Assembly: GCA_029882975.1 (NCBI GenBank)
Contig: JAOUJW010000028.1
Span: 1-64,000 of the forward strand
Length of the DNA stretch: 64,000 bases
Direction: 5' to 3'
DNA from: Gammaproteobacteria bacterium
GTDB lineage: Bacteria > Pseudomonadota > Gammaproteobacteria > SZUA-152
In this document: piece after piece, positions 28,637 through 36,437 of the stretch
How the letters are laid out: each line of letters begins with the position of its first letter
Numbering within the stretch: position 1 is the stretch's first letter
Program-made: the position numbers and the translations under genes
The notes under the pieces: generated by a model
What the model was told of the DNA's origin: nothing
Database searches by the model: none
What the model saw: only the letters and a program-made list of their open reading frames with translations

Positions 28637-30352
28637 ATGGGAAACGCTCAACGTAAACCGACACAAAGAATCCGACTCGGAGATTTGTTGGTAGAGCACA
28701 AGCTGATTTCTGAAACACAACTGGCTGCGGCGTTGGATGAGCAGAAAAAAAGTGGTCGCAAACTGGGCCGGGTGTTGGTGGAGAGCGGATACGTCAATGA
28801 AGATATGTTGATGAACTTACTATCCACTCAGTTGGATCTGCCGTACTTGGATTTAACCACCTATACTTTTCAACCCGCTGTGTCCCAAACTATGCCGGAA
28901 ACCCTGGCACGACGCTACCGCGTATTGGTGTTGGAGCAAACCCCAAAGGGTTATGTTGTGGCCATGGCTGATCCGACCAACATTTTTACCTATGATGAAG
29001 TGGTTCGGGTACTGAAAAAACCCATTGACGTGGTGGTGGTAAAAGAAAGTGATTTGGTGCTCGGGATTGATAAAGTGTACCAAAGAGAAAGTGATATCAA
29101 AAACCTGGCCAGCGAACTCGACGAAGAATTATCGGAGAACGTGTTTGATATAACCACTATGGAGCAATCGGTTGGTATCAGTGAAGCGCCGGTGGTCAAG
29201 TTGATTCAAACTCTGTTTGAGGAAGCGGCAAAGATTCATGTTTCAGATATCCACATCGAACCGGATGAAGATGTATTGAGAATCCGTCGCCGTATCGACG
29301 GCGTGCTTCACGAACAAGTCATGGATGAAAAACGCATTGCGACAGCATTGGTTTCCCGTTTAAAACTCATGGCCGGTTTGGATATTTCGGAAAAACGTTT
29401 GCCGCAGGACGGGCGCTTCAATTTGAAACTGAAGCAAAAGTCCATTGATGTGCGTCTATCCACATTACCTATATCGACCGGAGAAGCCGTCGTTATGCGT
29501 TTGTTGGACCAGCAGGGCTTGGTGTTGCGACTGAATAATATTGGATTAACGCCTGTAGTACAGCAGCGTTTTCGCAAAGCCATACATAAGCCCCATGGTT
29601 TGCTGCTGGTCACAGGGCCGACAGGTAGTGGTAAAACATCCACATTGTATGCGGTGTTGAACGAACTCAATGCACCGGAAAAAAAAATCATTACCGTGGA
29701 AGACCCGGTTGAATTTCAATTACCTCGGATTAACCAAGTGCAAGTCAACTCCAAGATAGGCTTGGATTTTGCCCGGGTGCTTCGCTCCAGTTTGCGACAG
29801 GATCCGGATGTGATTTTGATTGGTGAAATACGTGACAAGGAAACCGCAGAGATTGCTCTCAAAGCCGCAATCACCGGCCACTTGGTTTTATCCACGCTGC
29901 ATACCAACGATGCGGCGGGTGCCGCGATGCGTCTAATTGATATGGGAATGGAGAGCTTCATGGTCAGCTCAGCCCTGCACGCGGTGCTGTCACAACGGTT
30001 GGTGCGCAAAGTGTGTGACCAGTGTGCTGAGGACTATATTCCATCTGCCCTTGAGAGGTCATGGTTGGAGCAGCACGGGGTTTTGATGGAAACAGAGGTA
30101 ATCGGAAAAAAGGGCAAAGGGTGCTCGGCCTGCAGTTTCAGCGGATATCAAGGGCGTATAGCGGTACACGAATTTTTGCAAATCACAGGTGGTCTGGCAG
30201 AAACCTTGCGTCTTGGCGACTACACCCGATTCATACAGCAAACTCATGAAGACCCAGCTTATGAAAGTTTGCTGCAACGGGCTGTGCATCTTATGCAGGA
30301 AGGGGTGACTTCATTGGAAGAAGTCGTCCGCATAGCCGGCTGGGTGGACTAA
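28637..30352 (+). CDS. mshE: MSHA extension ATPase MshE with c-di-GMP-binding type N-terminus
   Basis: Hexameric ATPase that powers pilus assembly in the cytoplasm. 571 residues. N-terminal MshEN domain (about 10-150) with the RLGDLL motif, two related 24-residue segments (LVEHKLISETQLAAAL and LVESGYVNEDMLMNLL), and the LPYLDL linker; this domain binds c-di-GMP in V. cholerae MshE. The C-terminal half has Walker A GPTGSGKTST, Asp box EDPVEFQ, Walker B DPDVILIGEIRD and His box STLHTNDA, plus a tetracysteine zinc site (CDQC, CSAC). All catalytic residues are intact. Confidence 0.94.
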   Translation: MGNAQRKPTQRIRLGDLLVEHKLISETQLAAALDEQKKSGRKLGRVLVESGYVNEDMLMNLLSTQLDLPYLDLTTYTFQPAVSQTMPETLARRYRVLVLEQTPKGYVVAMADPTNIFTYDEVVRVLKKPIDVVVVKESDLVLGIDKVYQRESDIKNLASELDEELSENVFDITTMEQSVGISEAPVVKLIQTLFEEAAKIHVSDIHIEPDEDVLRIRRRIDGVLHEQVMDEKRIATALVSRLKLMAGLDISEKRLPQDGRFNLKLKQKSIDVRLSTLPISTGEAVVMRLLDQQGLVLRLNNIGLTPVVQQRFRKAIHKPHGLLLVTGPTGSGKTSTLYAVLNELNAPEKKIITVEDPVEFQLPRINQVQVNSKIGLDFARVLRSSLRQDPDVILIGEIRDKETAEIALKAAITGHLVLSTLHTNDAAGAAMRLIDMGMESFMVSSALHAVLSQRLVRKVCDQCAEDYIPSALERSWLEQHGVLMETEVIGKKGKGCSACSFSGYQGRIAVHEFLQITGGLAETLRLGDYTRFIQQTHEDPAYESLLQRAVHLMQEGVTSLEEVVRIAGWVD

Positions 30353-30361
30353 GGCTGTATC

Positions 30362-31585
30362 ATGCCCGTCTATCGTTATCAGGCGCGAGGTTCTCACGGA
30401 GACTCCATCGTAGGAGAACTGGAAGCGGTTAACGCCGATACGGTAGCATCGCAATTGCTCGATAATGGTTTGGTACCGGTCAACATCGATCCGGTGGAAC
30501 CAACGTCTGCAGCCGAACTAAAATGGGAACGCCTGTTTGCGGAAAAAGTCAAAGATACGGATCTGATTCAATTCAGCCGCCAAATGTACAGCCTACTCAA
30601 AGCGGGAGTTCCGATTTTAACGGCGCTCACCGGATTGCAACAGACCACCCGCAATACCGCTTTGAGTACAGCGATCGGGGGTTTGCTTGATAGTTTGCGA
30701 TCGGGCAGAGACCTGGCAACCGCAATGAGCGAGCATCCACAAGTGTTCAACCTGTTCTATATCAGCATGATTAAAGTGGGTGAAACCAGCGGTAGTCTGG
30801 ATGCGGTTTTATTACAGTTGGCCAAATATCTGGAGCGAGATAAAAAAACCAAGGAACAGATTAAATCTGCAATTCGATATCCAATGTTTGTTATTGCGGC
30901 GATCGGTCTGGCGCTGGTGATTATCAACTTGTTCGTTATTCCTGAGTTTGCCAGTTTGTTCGCCAAGCTTGGGGGAGAGTTACCCTGGGCTTCTAAAATA
31001 TTGATGGGAGTATCCCAATTTACAGTTCGGTTCTGGCCTGTGTTGTTGTTGCTCACGGTGGCGGCTGTATCGGGTACCCGCTACTACCTGGGTACAGTGG
31101 AGGGGAGGTATCTGTGGGATAAAACCAAATTGAAACTGCCTTTGGTGGGATGCTTGATTCATAAAGCCACGATGGCTCGGTTTACTCGTTTGATGGCCAT
31201 GTCCATGCGAGCGGGCGTGCCGCTTATCACCGGTTTGACGGTGGTCGCCAGGGCATTGGATAACACCTATGTCGAAGATCGAGTGCTGAACATGCGCAGT
31301 GGTATAGAGCGAGGTGAATCCATCAATCGTTCTGCAACCACGGTGGGGATTTTCGATCATTTGGTACTGCAGATGATTGATGTAGGGGAGCAAAGCGGCG
31401 CCTTGGACAATTTATTGCAAGAGGTGGCGGAATACTACGAATTGGAAGTGGGCTATGAACTGGATCGAATCAGTGCATCCATAGAGCCCATACTCACGGT
31501 GGTGATCGGTGTCATCGTGCTGATCCTGGCGCTGGGCGTATTTCTACCTATGTGGAACATCGCTAACGTGGCTTTGCAAAAATAG
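30362..31585 (+). CDS. mshG: MSHA platform protein MshG (PilC/GspF family)
   Basis: Polytopic inner-membrane platform of 407 residues that MshE acts upon. Starts with the small PVYRYQARG domain of this family, then two repeated T2SSF domains (FSRQMYSLLKAGVPIL and FTRLMAMSMRAGVPLI) with membrane helices at about 168-190, 220-240 and 375-400. Ends GVFLPMWNIANVALQK, the usual C-terminus. Follows mshE by 9 bp. Confidence 0.93.
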   Translation: MPVYRYQARGSHGDSIVGELEAVNADTVASQLLDNGLVPVNIDPVEPTSAAELKWERLFAEKVKDTDLIQFSRQMYSLLKAGVPILTALTGLQQTTRNTALSTAIGGLLDSLRSGRDLATAMSEHPQVFNLFYISMIKVGETSGSLDAVLLQLAKYLERDKKTKEQIKSAIRYPMFVIAAIGLALVIINLFVIPEFASLFAKLGGELPWASKILMGVSQFTVRFWPVLLLLTVAAVSGTRYYLGTVEGRYLWDKTKLKLPLVGCLIHKATMARFTRLMAMSMRAGVPLITGLTVVARALDNTYVEDRVLNMRSGIERGESINRSATTVGIFDHLVLQMIDVGEQSGALDNLLQEVAEYYELEVGYELDRISASIEPILTVVIGVIVLILALGVFLPMWNIANVALQK

Positions 31586-31715
31586 TCGCACTGGTGGCAT
31601 TAAAATGTGGCCGTCATAGTGTCTTTACTGTTAATTGTTTGTGGCCTGAAGTTAACACTTGGTGGATAGGGCAATGAATTCAGTGGGATGCGTCAAAGGT
31701 GATAATGTGTCCGTT

Positions 31716-31742
31716 TAAAGAGAGAAATAGGTTCGACGATAT
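31716..31742 (+). promoter_or_regulatory. sigma-28-like promoter before mshA
   Basis: TAAAGAGA, 11 bp, then GACGATAT. The flagellar sigma-28 consensus is TAAAGTTT-N11-GCCGATAA, so five of eight and six of eight positions agree with exact spacing. It ends 53 bp before the mshA ATG, at the end of a 210-bp gap (31586-31795) that otherwise has no gene. This would let the pilin be made independently of the upstream assembly genes. Confidence 0.4.
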
Positions 31743-31795
31743 ATGAGTATAAGTAACAGGGAGTTGGTAAGGTCATGGTACATTTCGGAGGAATT

Positions 31796-32167
31796 ATGAA
31801 AGGCAATCAATCGGGTTTTACGCTAATTGAACTGGTGATGGTAATTGTTATTCTGGGGATTCTAGCGGCCACGGCCGTACCCAGTTTTGTTAATGTCAGC
31901 GGTGATGCACGGCAGGCAGCTACGGAAGGTATGGCCGGTGCATTGAGTTCTGCATCTTCCATAAACTATGCGGTTCGCTCTGCCAATGTAGCCAATGGCG
32001 TGGCTGTGGCAGCTTGTGCCGATGTGTCCGGCGCGCTTCAAGGTGGGCTGGATGCAGATTACTCCATCACTGAACCTGCAGCACCTAATGCAGATGGTTC
32101 GCTGACTTGCACCGTTGCACATGTGAACGGTGAAACAGCAACTTTTATTGGTATACCCATACCCTAA
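31796..32167 (+). CDS. mshA: major MSHA-type pilin
   Basis: Type IV prepilin of 123 residues with a 7-residue leader MKGNQSG cleaved before FTLIELVMVIVILGILAA, including the Glu at position 5 of the mature protein. The globular part is short and has two cysteines (ACAD and LTCT) that could form the D-loop disulfide. ATG 31796 is preceded by GGAGG at 6 nt and is preferred over an upstream in-frame start. The first pilin gene after a long gap and with the best ribosome site of the cluster, so it is probably the major subunit. Confidence 0.9.
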   Translation: MKGNQSGFTLIELVMVIVILGILAATAVPSFVNVSGDARQAATEGMAGALSSASSINYAVRSANVANGVAVAACADVSGALQGGLDADYSITEPAAPNADGSLTCTVAHVNGETATFIGIPIP

Positions 32168-32196
32168 AGGACTGAGTTAAGCCCGGTTGCAAGGAA

Positions 32197-32715
32197 ATGC
32201 GGCTGGGTCAATTCAGTCAGCAGCTGATGCAGGGATACCGTTTGCAGGGATTTACTCTAGTGGAGCTGGTCGTTGTTATGTTATTGGCCGGTATTTTATC
32301 CGCGTATGCGCTAACGCAATGGCCATCCAACGCTGAACTGAAGTTGCCCAATCAAACCCAACTGTTTGTCAGCGATATACGCCACATACAATCTTTGTCC
32401 TTGTCATGGGCACAACCGCTACGGTTGACCCTCAGTGCCGGCTCATACAGCGTCAGTTGTGTGACACCGGCAGCTACCGCGCCATGCAATAGCGCTCCTG
32501 TCATCGATCCGGTCACACGCAAACCCTATCAAGTGTTTTTGGAGCCGGGTATAAGTCTAAGCGGTGCCAATATAGATTTTGATGTTTGGGGTCGGCCCGT
32601 GGAGTCTGGTGTTTTAATTGGCGCAACCCCCGCCAGGATATTTACACTTTCGACACCAGGGGATTCGCAACAAGTGTTGCTGCAGCCGCTGACCGGGTTT
32701 TGTCAGCTGTTTTGA
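32197..32715 (+). CDS. mshC: minor prepilin, MshC-like
   Basis: Pseudopilin of 172 residues with an 18-residue leader ending QG before FTLVELVVVMLLAGIL. The globular part has a GspH-like pattern, paired cysteines (SCVTPAATAPC) and ends in GFCQLF. Position after mshA and the length match MshC. It may prime pilus assembly. Confidence 0.8.
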   Translation: MRLGQFSQQLMQGYRLQGFTLVELVVVMLLAGILSAYALTQWPSNAELKLPNQTQLFVSDIRHIQSLSLSWAQPLRLTLSAGSYSVSCVTPAATAPCNSAPVIDPVTRKPYQVFLEPGISLSGANIDFDVWGRPVESGVLIGATPARIFTLSTPGDSQQVLLQPLTGFCQLF

Positions 32716-32726
32716 AAGGGCAGAGA

Positions 32727-33137
32727 ATGACAAACGTCAAACTTAATCGCAGTTACAATCTCCGAGGTTTTACTCTGGTAGAACTCATCATGGTGATTAT
32801 GTTGCTAAGCGTCAGCAGTGCGGTGTTTGTGAGCTTGCTGGGACAAATGGGTGTGGGTGTGCGCAGCAACAAGGATACACAGGCTGCGGCACAATTAGCA
32901 CAGGAATGCGGCGAATATTTACTGGCCTTGCGCAGAATCCAAGGTTATGTCATGGGGGGTGTGAGTGATTGCAGTTCGTTGGGAGCGTTTGGTGCAGACG
33001 GTCCTGCCGCGGTGACTCTGACCGAGCCCTATCTGGGTAATGGTTGTCCGGTCGGTGCCGCGTGCAAACTATTTGATGTGGCCGTTAGTGTCGGGTCGGG
33101 TGCGGCGCGGGTTCAATTGATTTTGGTGGACTACTGA
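32727..33137 (+). CDS. mshD: minor prepilin, MshD-like
   Basis: Prepilin of 136 residues with leader MTNVKLNRSYNLRG before FTLVELIMVIML. ATG 32727 is chosen because it restores a standard prepilin leader; a longer reading would overlap mshC. Contains four cysteines in the globular part (CGE, DCSS, GCPVGAAC). Assigned to MshD by order; sequence similarity cannot be measured here. Confidence 0.75.
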   Translation: MTNVKLNRSYNLRGFTLVELIMVIMLLSVSSAVFVSLLGQMGVGVRSNKDTQAAAQLAQECGEYLLALRRIQGYVMGGVSDCSSLGAFGADGPAAVTLTEPYLGNGCPVGAACKLFDVAVSVGSGAARVQLILVDY

Positions 33138-33138
33138 T

Positions 33139-33651
33139 ATGGCAGGTTATCGCGGTTTTACCTTGGTTGAAATGGTGATGGTGATGCTCATCATCGGTGT
33201 ACTCGCCGGAGTGACAGCCCCCATATTTTCACAGGGTGTTGTGGCTGCAAGGCTTACGTCCGGTAATTTACAGACTCTGGAGAAACTGCGATATACTCTG
33301 GAACGGCTGGCACGTGAGCTGCGCCATGTGAACTACAACGGCTCCGCGTATGAAATGAGTGTGATGAATTCAACAGCGCTGACATTTACTAAAAGTGATG
33401 ATGCCCTCACCACAGTTTCGGTTTGGCAAAATGCACAAGAGCTGTATTTATCCTATTCCAACCCGGCAGTCAGTGCCGTGCTGTGCGATGAAATTTCCTT
33501 ATTTAGCCTTGCTTACTACGACAATAACAATGTCGCTACTCTCAATCCGACGGATGTGGCGTATGTGGAGTTGACCTTAAGTTTACAAAGTTCCCTGACC
33601 ACTGAGGTATTTTCGCAGAGGACTCGAATCAGTTTGCGAGATCGTAGCTAA
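33139..33651 (+). CDS. mshO: minor prepilin, MshO-like
   Basis: Prepilin of 170 residues with a very short leader MAGYRG before FTLVEMVMVMLIIGVL. The beta-rich globular part contains a single cysteine (VLCDEI) and the ELRHVNYNGSAY segment. Assigned as MshO-like by gene order. Its stop overlaps the next start as TAATG. Confidence 0.78.
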   Translation: MAGYRGFTLVEMVMVMLIIGVLAGVTAPIFSQGVVAARLTSGNLQTLEKLRYTLERLARELRHVNYNGSAYEMSVMNSTALTFTKSDDALTTVSVWQNAQELYLSYSNPAVSAVLCDEISLFSLAYYDNNNVATLNPTDVAYVELTLSLQSSLTTEVFSQRTRISLRDRS

Positions 33652-34742
33652 TGCTGTGCAGTACAACGCCCATAAAACAAAACGGCGCGGTCAGCCTCAT
33701 TACCGTACTGCTGTTATCGACAGTCGTCGTCGTGTTGTTGCTAAGCACGATCACGCAAAGTCGTATCGGTATCAGCGATTCACTTGACGAAAGAGCATCT
33801 GTAGCCGCTTTATTTTTAGCGGAAAGTGGGTTGGAGAATGCGGTGCAGCGTTTGTCATCGGCCTCTGTGGCATGTGATGCCAGTTTGGCAGACACGTTCC
33901 TTCTGAGTGGCGGAACCGTAAATATCGCGGCCGGTTCTTCCACACATTTTGACGGTGTGACTCCTTTGTCCGCAGGGGAGTGTCGCGTAAATGTCGAAGC
34001 GACCATGTCGTCACAGGTGACGCGTCGGATTCAGAGTATCGTCAGTTTTGCAAGCGGTGGCGGAGGTATCGCTGTGACCAATGTGGGTTCGCGGGAGCGG
34101 CGTAATCAGAATTTTACCAACTACAATTTCAGTGTGACCGGACCGGATCCGTTTTTAATGGTGGCTGTTGTGGTTTTTACCAGTGCCGGAGAAAGTGTTA
34201 CGTCGGTAACTTATGATGGTATCCCAGTACCCCTGTTCGGAAGCATTGCTTCGGCGGATTCCCGTTTATTGCTACAGTTACACACGTTACCTGCGCCGGC
34301 TTTGGGAGCTAATAATTTACGCGTGGATTTGAGTGATCGTGCTAATTTTGTGGTCGGTGCTATTGCGATGAGTGGAGTGAATCAATCAAATCCGGTGGAG
34401 CCTCTGGGCGCAAATTTTGCGACCGGTAGCAGCAACACGTCCGTTTTGAATATTAATACAACCACCAATTCTGCATGGGTTGTGGATGCGTTTGGAGCCC
34501 TGTTGCAAACGGCAACCCCTGCTCCCGACGTATCCCAAACTATTCAATGGAGTCTGCGCAATAACGGTGGTGCCAATCGGGTCTGGGCGGCTTCCTCCAG
34601 TGTGGGGCCGGTGTCACCGGGCTCGGTGCCCTTGGGCTGGAGCTGGGCGGGTGCCGCCGCCACCTGGATTCAAGGTGCTTTGGCCGTACGCCCAGCCGGT
34701 ACCGCAACGGCAGTACTGGCTTGGCGTGAATCGGGCTTGTGA
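33651..34742 (+). CDS. mshP: MshP/PilX-like minor pilin with large C-terminal beta-rich domain
   Basis: Protein of 363 residues. N-terminus is PilX/MshP-like: a short leader ending NG before AVSLITVLLLSTVVVVLLLST, then ERASVAALFLAESGLENAV, a typical helix of this class, with a region containing two cysteines up to about 135. A glycine hinge (SGGGG) leads to a C-terminal region of about 210 residues with SVTYDGIPVPLF, LHTLPAPALGANNLRVDL, AIAMSGVNQSNPVEP, SAWVVDAFGALL and GALAVRP. I recognise this pattern from secreted bacterial proteins of unknown function. Ordinary MshP proteins have nothing like it, and the large MshQ is missing, so it may be the tip adhesin. Confidence 0.75.
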   Translation: MLCSTTPIKQNGAVSLITVLLLSTVVVVLLLSTITQSRIGISDSLDERASVAALFLAESGLENAVQRLSSASVACDASLADTFLLSGGTVNIAAGSSTHFDGVTPLSAGECRVNVEATMSSQVTRRIQSIVSFASGGGGIAVTNVGSRERRNQNFTNYNFSVTGPDPFLMVAVVVFTSAGESVTSVTYDGIPVPLFGSIASADSRLLLQLHTLPAPALGANNLRVDLSDRANFVVGAIAMSGVNQSNPVEPLGANFATGSSNTSVLNINTTTNSAWVVDAFGALLQTATPAPDVSQTIQWSLRNNGGANRVWAASSSVGPVSPGSVPLGWSWAGAAATWIQGALAVRPAGTATAVLAWRESGL

Positions 34743-34745
34743 TCC

Positions 34746-35075
34746 CTAGTTGGATTTGGCTTCGTGGTCAGCCTGCAGTTGCAGCAGGGTAATGACACAC
34801 TGAGCCAGATCATCATATTCTCTGCGGCCGGTCCCGTAGTGTTCCTTGCGCCCATAAAAAAACTGGCAGTGAAACCGTTCATCGGAGATTTTGCTGATCA
34901 CGAAATGGCAGTTTCTGGCTTCCCAGTAAACGGCCGGGCATTCGGTTAAATGGGGTGAATCGGGATCCAGACGCAGTTCCGTGTCTGCCAACTGCAATTC
35001 TACGGGCTGTCCGTAGCGCTCGTTTACGGTTTGTTGAATGATGTCCAGTTCCTGATGACTAAATTCCATACTCAC
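34746..35075 (-). CDS. hypothetical protein, 109 residues
   Basis: Not recognised. Acidic, soluble-looking protein with several aromatic residues (AVYWEARNCHFVISKISDERFHCQFFYGRKEHYG) and two cysteines in the core. GTG 35075 is supported by a GAGG at 6 nt, although ATG 35069 is also possible. It begins a leftward pair with the DUF3301 gene only 18 bp upstream, and converges on mshP with 3 bp between. Confidence 0.7.
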   Translation of the reverse strand: MSMEFSHQELDIIQQTVNERYGQPVELQLADTELRLDPDSPHLTECPAVYWEARNCHFVISKISDERFHCQFFYGRKEHYGTGRREYDDLAQCVITLLQLQADHEAKSN

Positions 35076-35093
35076 GTGTTACCTCAATTCGAT

Positions 35094-35399
35094 TTATAAA
35101 CGGTAAGCGTCCATGGACAAATCGGCCAATTGGTGGCCTGTCAGTACAATACGTCCTTGGTAACGTAGAGCCCCGTCACTGGTAAACTCAAACAAGTACA
35201 TGCGGCATAATTGCAACCGCCCGTGTTCATTTCGACGCACCCAGGTTCTTTTCTTAATAACAGTGTCGTCAAGAAACTGCACTTGATAACGCTCACAAGC
35301 ATCTTTGCCGACACGGTGGGCGATTTCCTTGCAATGAGTGGAATCCCACCAATACCAACTGATGGCCGCCAGAGCAAGCAGGGGCGCCAGCCCTTCCAT
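35094..35399 (-). CDS. DUF3301 family membrane protein
   Basis: Protein of 101 residues. N-terminal helix (about 5-19), then AHRVGKDACERYQVQFLDDTVIKKRTWVRR, and the pattern RMYLFEFTSDGALRYQGRIVLTG, which fits the DUF3301 family of gammaproteobacteria. No function known. Encoded between the Sel1-repeat gene and the 109-residue hypothetical, all leftward and closely spaced. Confidence 0.8.
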   Translation of the reverse strand: MEGLAPLLALAAISWYWWDSTHCKEIAHRVGKDACERYQVQFLDDTVIKKRTWVRRNEHGRLQLCRMYLFEFTSDGALRYQGRIVLTGHQLADLSMDAYRL

Positions 35400-35403
35400 A
35401 CCT

Positions 35404-35904
35404 CTATTTTTTAGATTTCAGGTATTTTTTCTCGTATTCAGCGCTCAGTTTTTTGGCTTTCTTCAGCTGGGCCGGGCTCATTTGTGTCGCCAAGTAATCT
35501 ATCCCCCACAAGGCGCTGCCCATTTTTTCGACGGCCAAAGCTGAAGCCGCCACACTATACCAGGCATAACTTTGCACAAAATCCCGTTTGGTGCCGGTGC
35601 CTTTGGCATACATTACCCCCAGATTGGCTTGAGCTGAAGTAACACCCTGGAGAGCGGCCTTTTGATACCAGTAAAATGCCTTTTCGTAGTTCTTTTTAAC
35701 GCCGGTTCCGGTGTGATACATAACAGCGATGGTGGATTGCACCTGCGGATCACCTTTTTCCGCTAATTTTTTCCATTCAGAATATGCGGTTTTAAAATCG
35801 TACTTTTTGAAGGCGGTCAATCCCTTGTCATAGTTGGCTACTATAGGGGAACTTATGACAAAACTTAGTAGTACTACGGTATAAATAACTACGGCTTTTT
35901 TCAT
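35404..35904 (-). CDS. exported Sel1-repeat protein
   Basis: 166 residues with a signal peptide (about 1-22, cleavage after IVAN region), then three Sel1/TPR-like repeats, for example AYSEWKKLAEKGDPQVQSTIAVMYHTGTGV, AFYWYQKAALQGVTSAQANLGVMYAKGTGT and SYAWYSVAAS. These helical repeats mediate protein contacts; partner unknown. ATG 35904 is preferred because it puts the signal peptide first. The upstream region has a structured leader-like element (see 36002-36071). Confidence 0.87.
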   Translation of the reverse strand: MKKAVVIYTVVLLSFVISSPIVANYDKGLTAFKKYDFKTAYSEWKKLAEKGDPQVQSTIAVMYHTGTGVKKNYEKAFYWYQKAALQGVTSAQANLGVMYAKGTGTKRDFVQSYAWYSVAASALAVEKMGSALWGIDYLATQMSPAQLKKAKKLSAEYEKKYLKSKK

Positions 35905-36001
35905 TCCTTGCCTCACGATTATTCTCTGGAAACAATGCATTGGGCAAAATATACCATAATCCTGGAGATTGGTGTGAATTCTGGACCCAAAACCAGGGGG
36001 C

Positions 36002-36035
36002 AAAAAAAAGGCCGTAACAGGGCGGCGTCACGGCC
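36002..36035 (-). terminator. orphan intrinsic terminator, minus strand
   Basis: Read leftward: stem GGCCGTGAC / GTTACGGCC (36035-36027 and 36018-36010; eight pairs plus one mismatch), an 8-nt loop, then eight Ts (36009-36002). No leftward gene ends here, and the next leftward gene (Sel1) starts about 100 bp further on. It is therefore either an attenuator in the Sel1 leader or the end of a small RNA. Confidence 0.7.
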
Positions 36036-36036
36036 G

Positions 36037-36071
36037 GACAAACATAAATGGGGGCATGGGTTATGTTTGTC
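36037..36071. repeat. perfect 11-bp inverted repeat
   Basis: GACAAACATAA (36037-36047) and TTATGTTTGTC (36061-36071), 13-nt loop, immediately before the terminator in the leftward direction. Together they form a two-hairpin element of about 70 nt. Confidence 0.65.
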
Positions 36072-36437
36072 TGCGGGGTACGATACAAGAACTTCTATGT
36101 CATTGGAAGTAATTTATATCGATATGTATATAATATTGTATTATATGTAACCAATAACCATGAGAAAATTGGCGGTTAGCAAATGGAGTAAAACTCCAGC
36201 CTGCGCCATAAAAAATTACGTACGTAGTGCATAAGTAGTTTAGTGCGGGGCAAATAATAGGAATTAAAGCTTTTGTGCTGTTTACCGTTACCCGTATAGG
36301 ACGCAAAACCACCCGTTTAGTTCCCGGATTTGGGTCCGCGCAATTTGCGGTTGCTGTACAGAAAATTTGGTGTAACATCTGCAGCAAGCAGGAAGTCCGA
36401 ATTTTAACTTAATTACTGACACTTGGAAGTGAGCTTG
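36072..36437. other. intergenic region with a nested hairpin, no gene seen
   Basis: Between the Sel1 leader element and the twin-CX10C gene. It holds a nested hairpin at 36170-36208 (outer arms TGGCG/CGCCA; inner arms TGGAGT/ACTCCA around AAA). A TA-rich block at 36110-36150 could provide promoters for both strands. A leftward frame of 95 codons across it is not gene-like. Confidence 0.5.

Noticed and set aside
36290-36330. GGACGCAAAACC resembles part of the c-di-GMP-I riboswitch core
   Set aside because: The other required helices and the GGCAAACC part are missing, so it is not supported.
36100-36387. Leftward frame of 95 codons in the intergenic region
   Set aside because: Odd amino-acid composition, no ribosome site and overlap with hairpins; probably non-coding.
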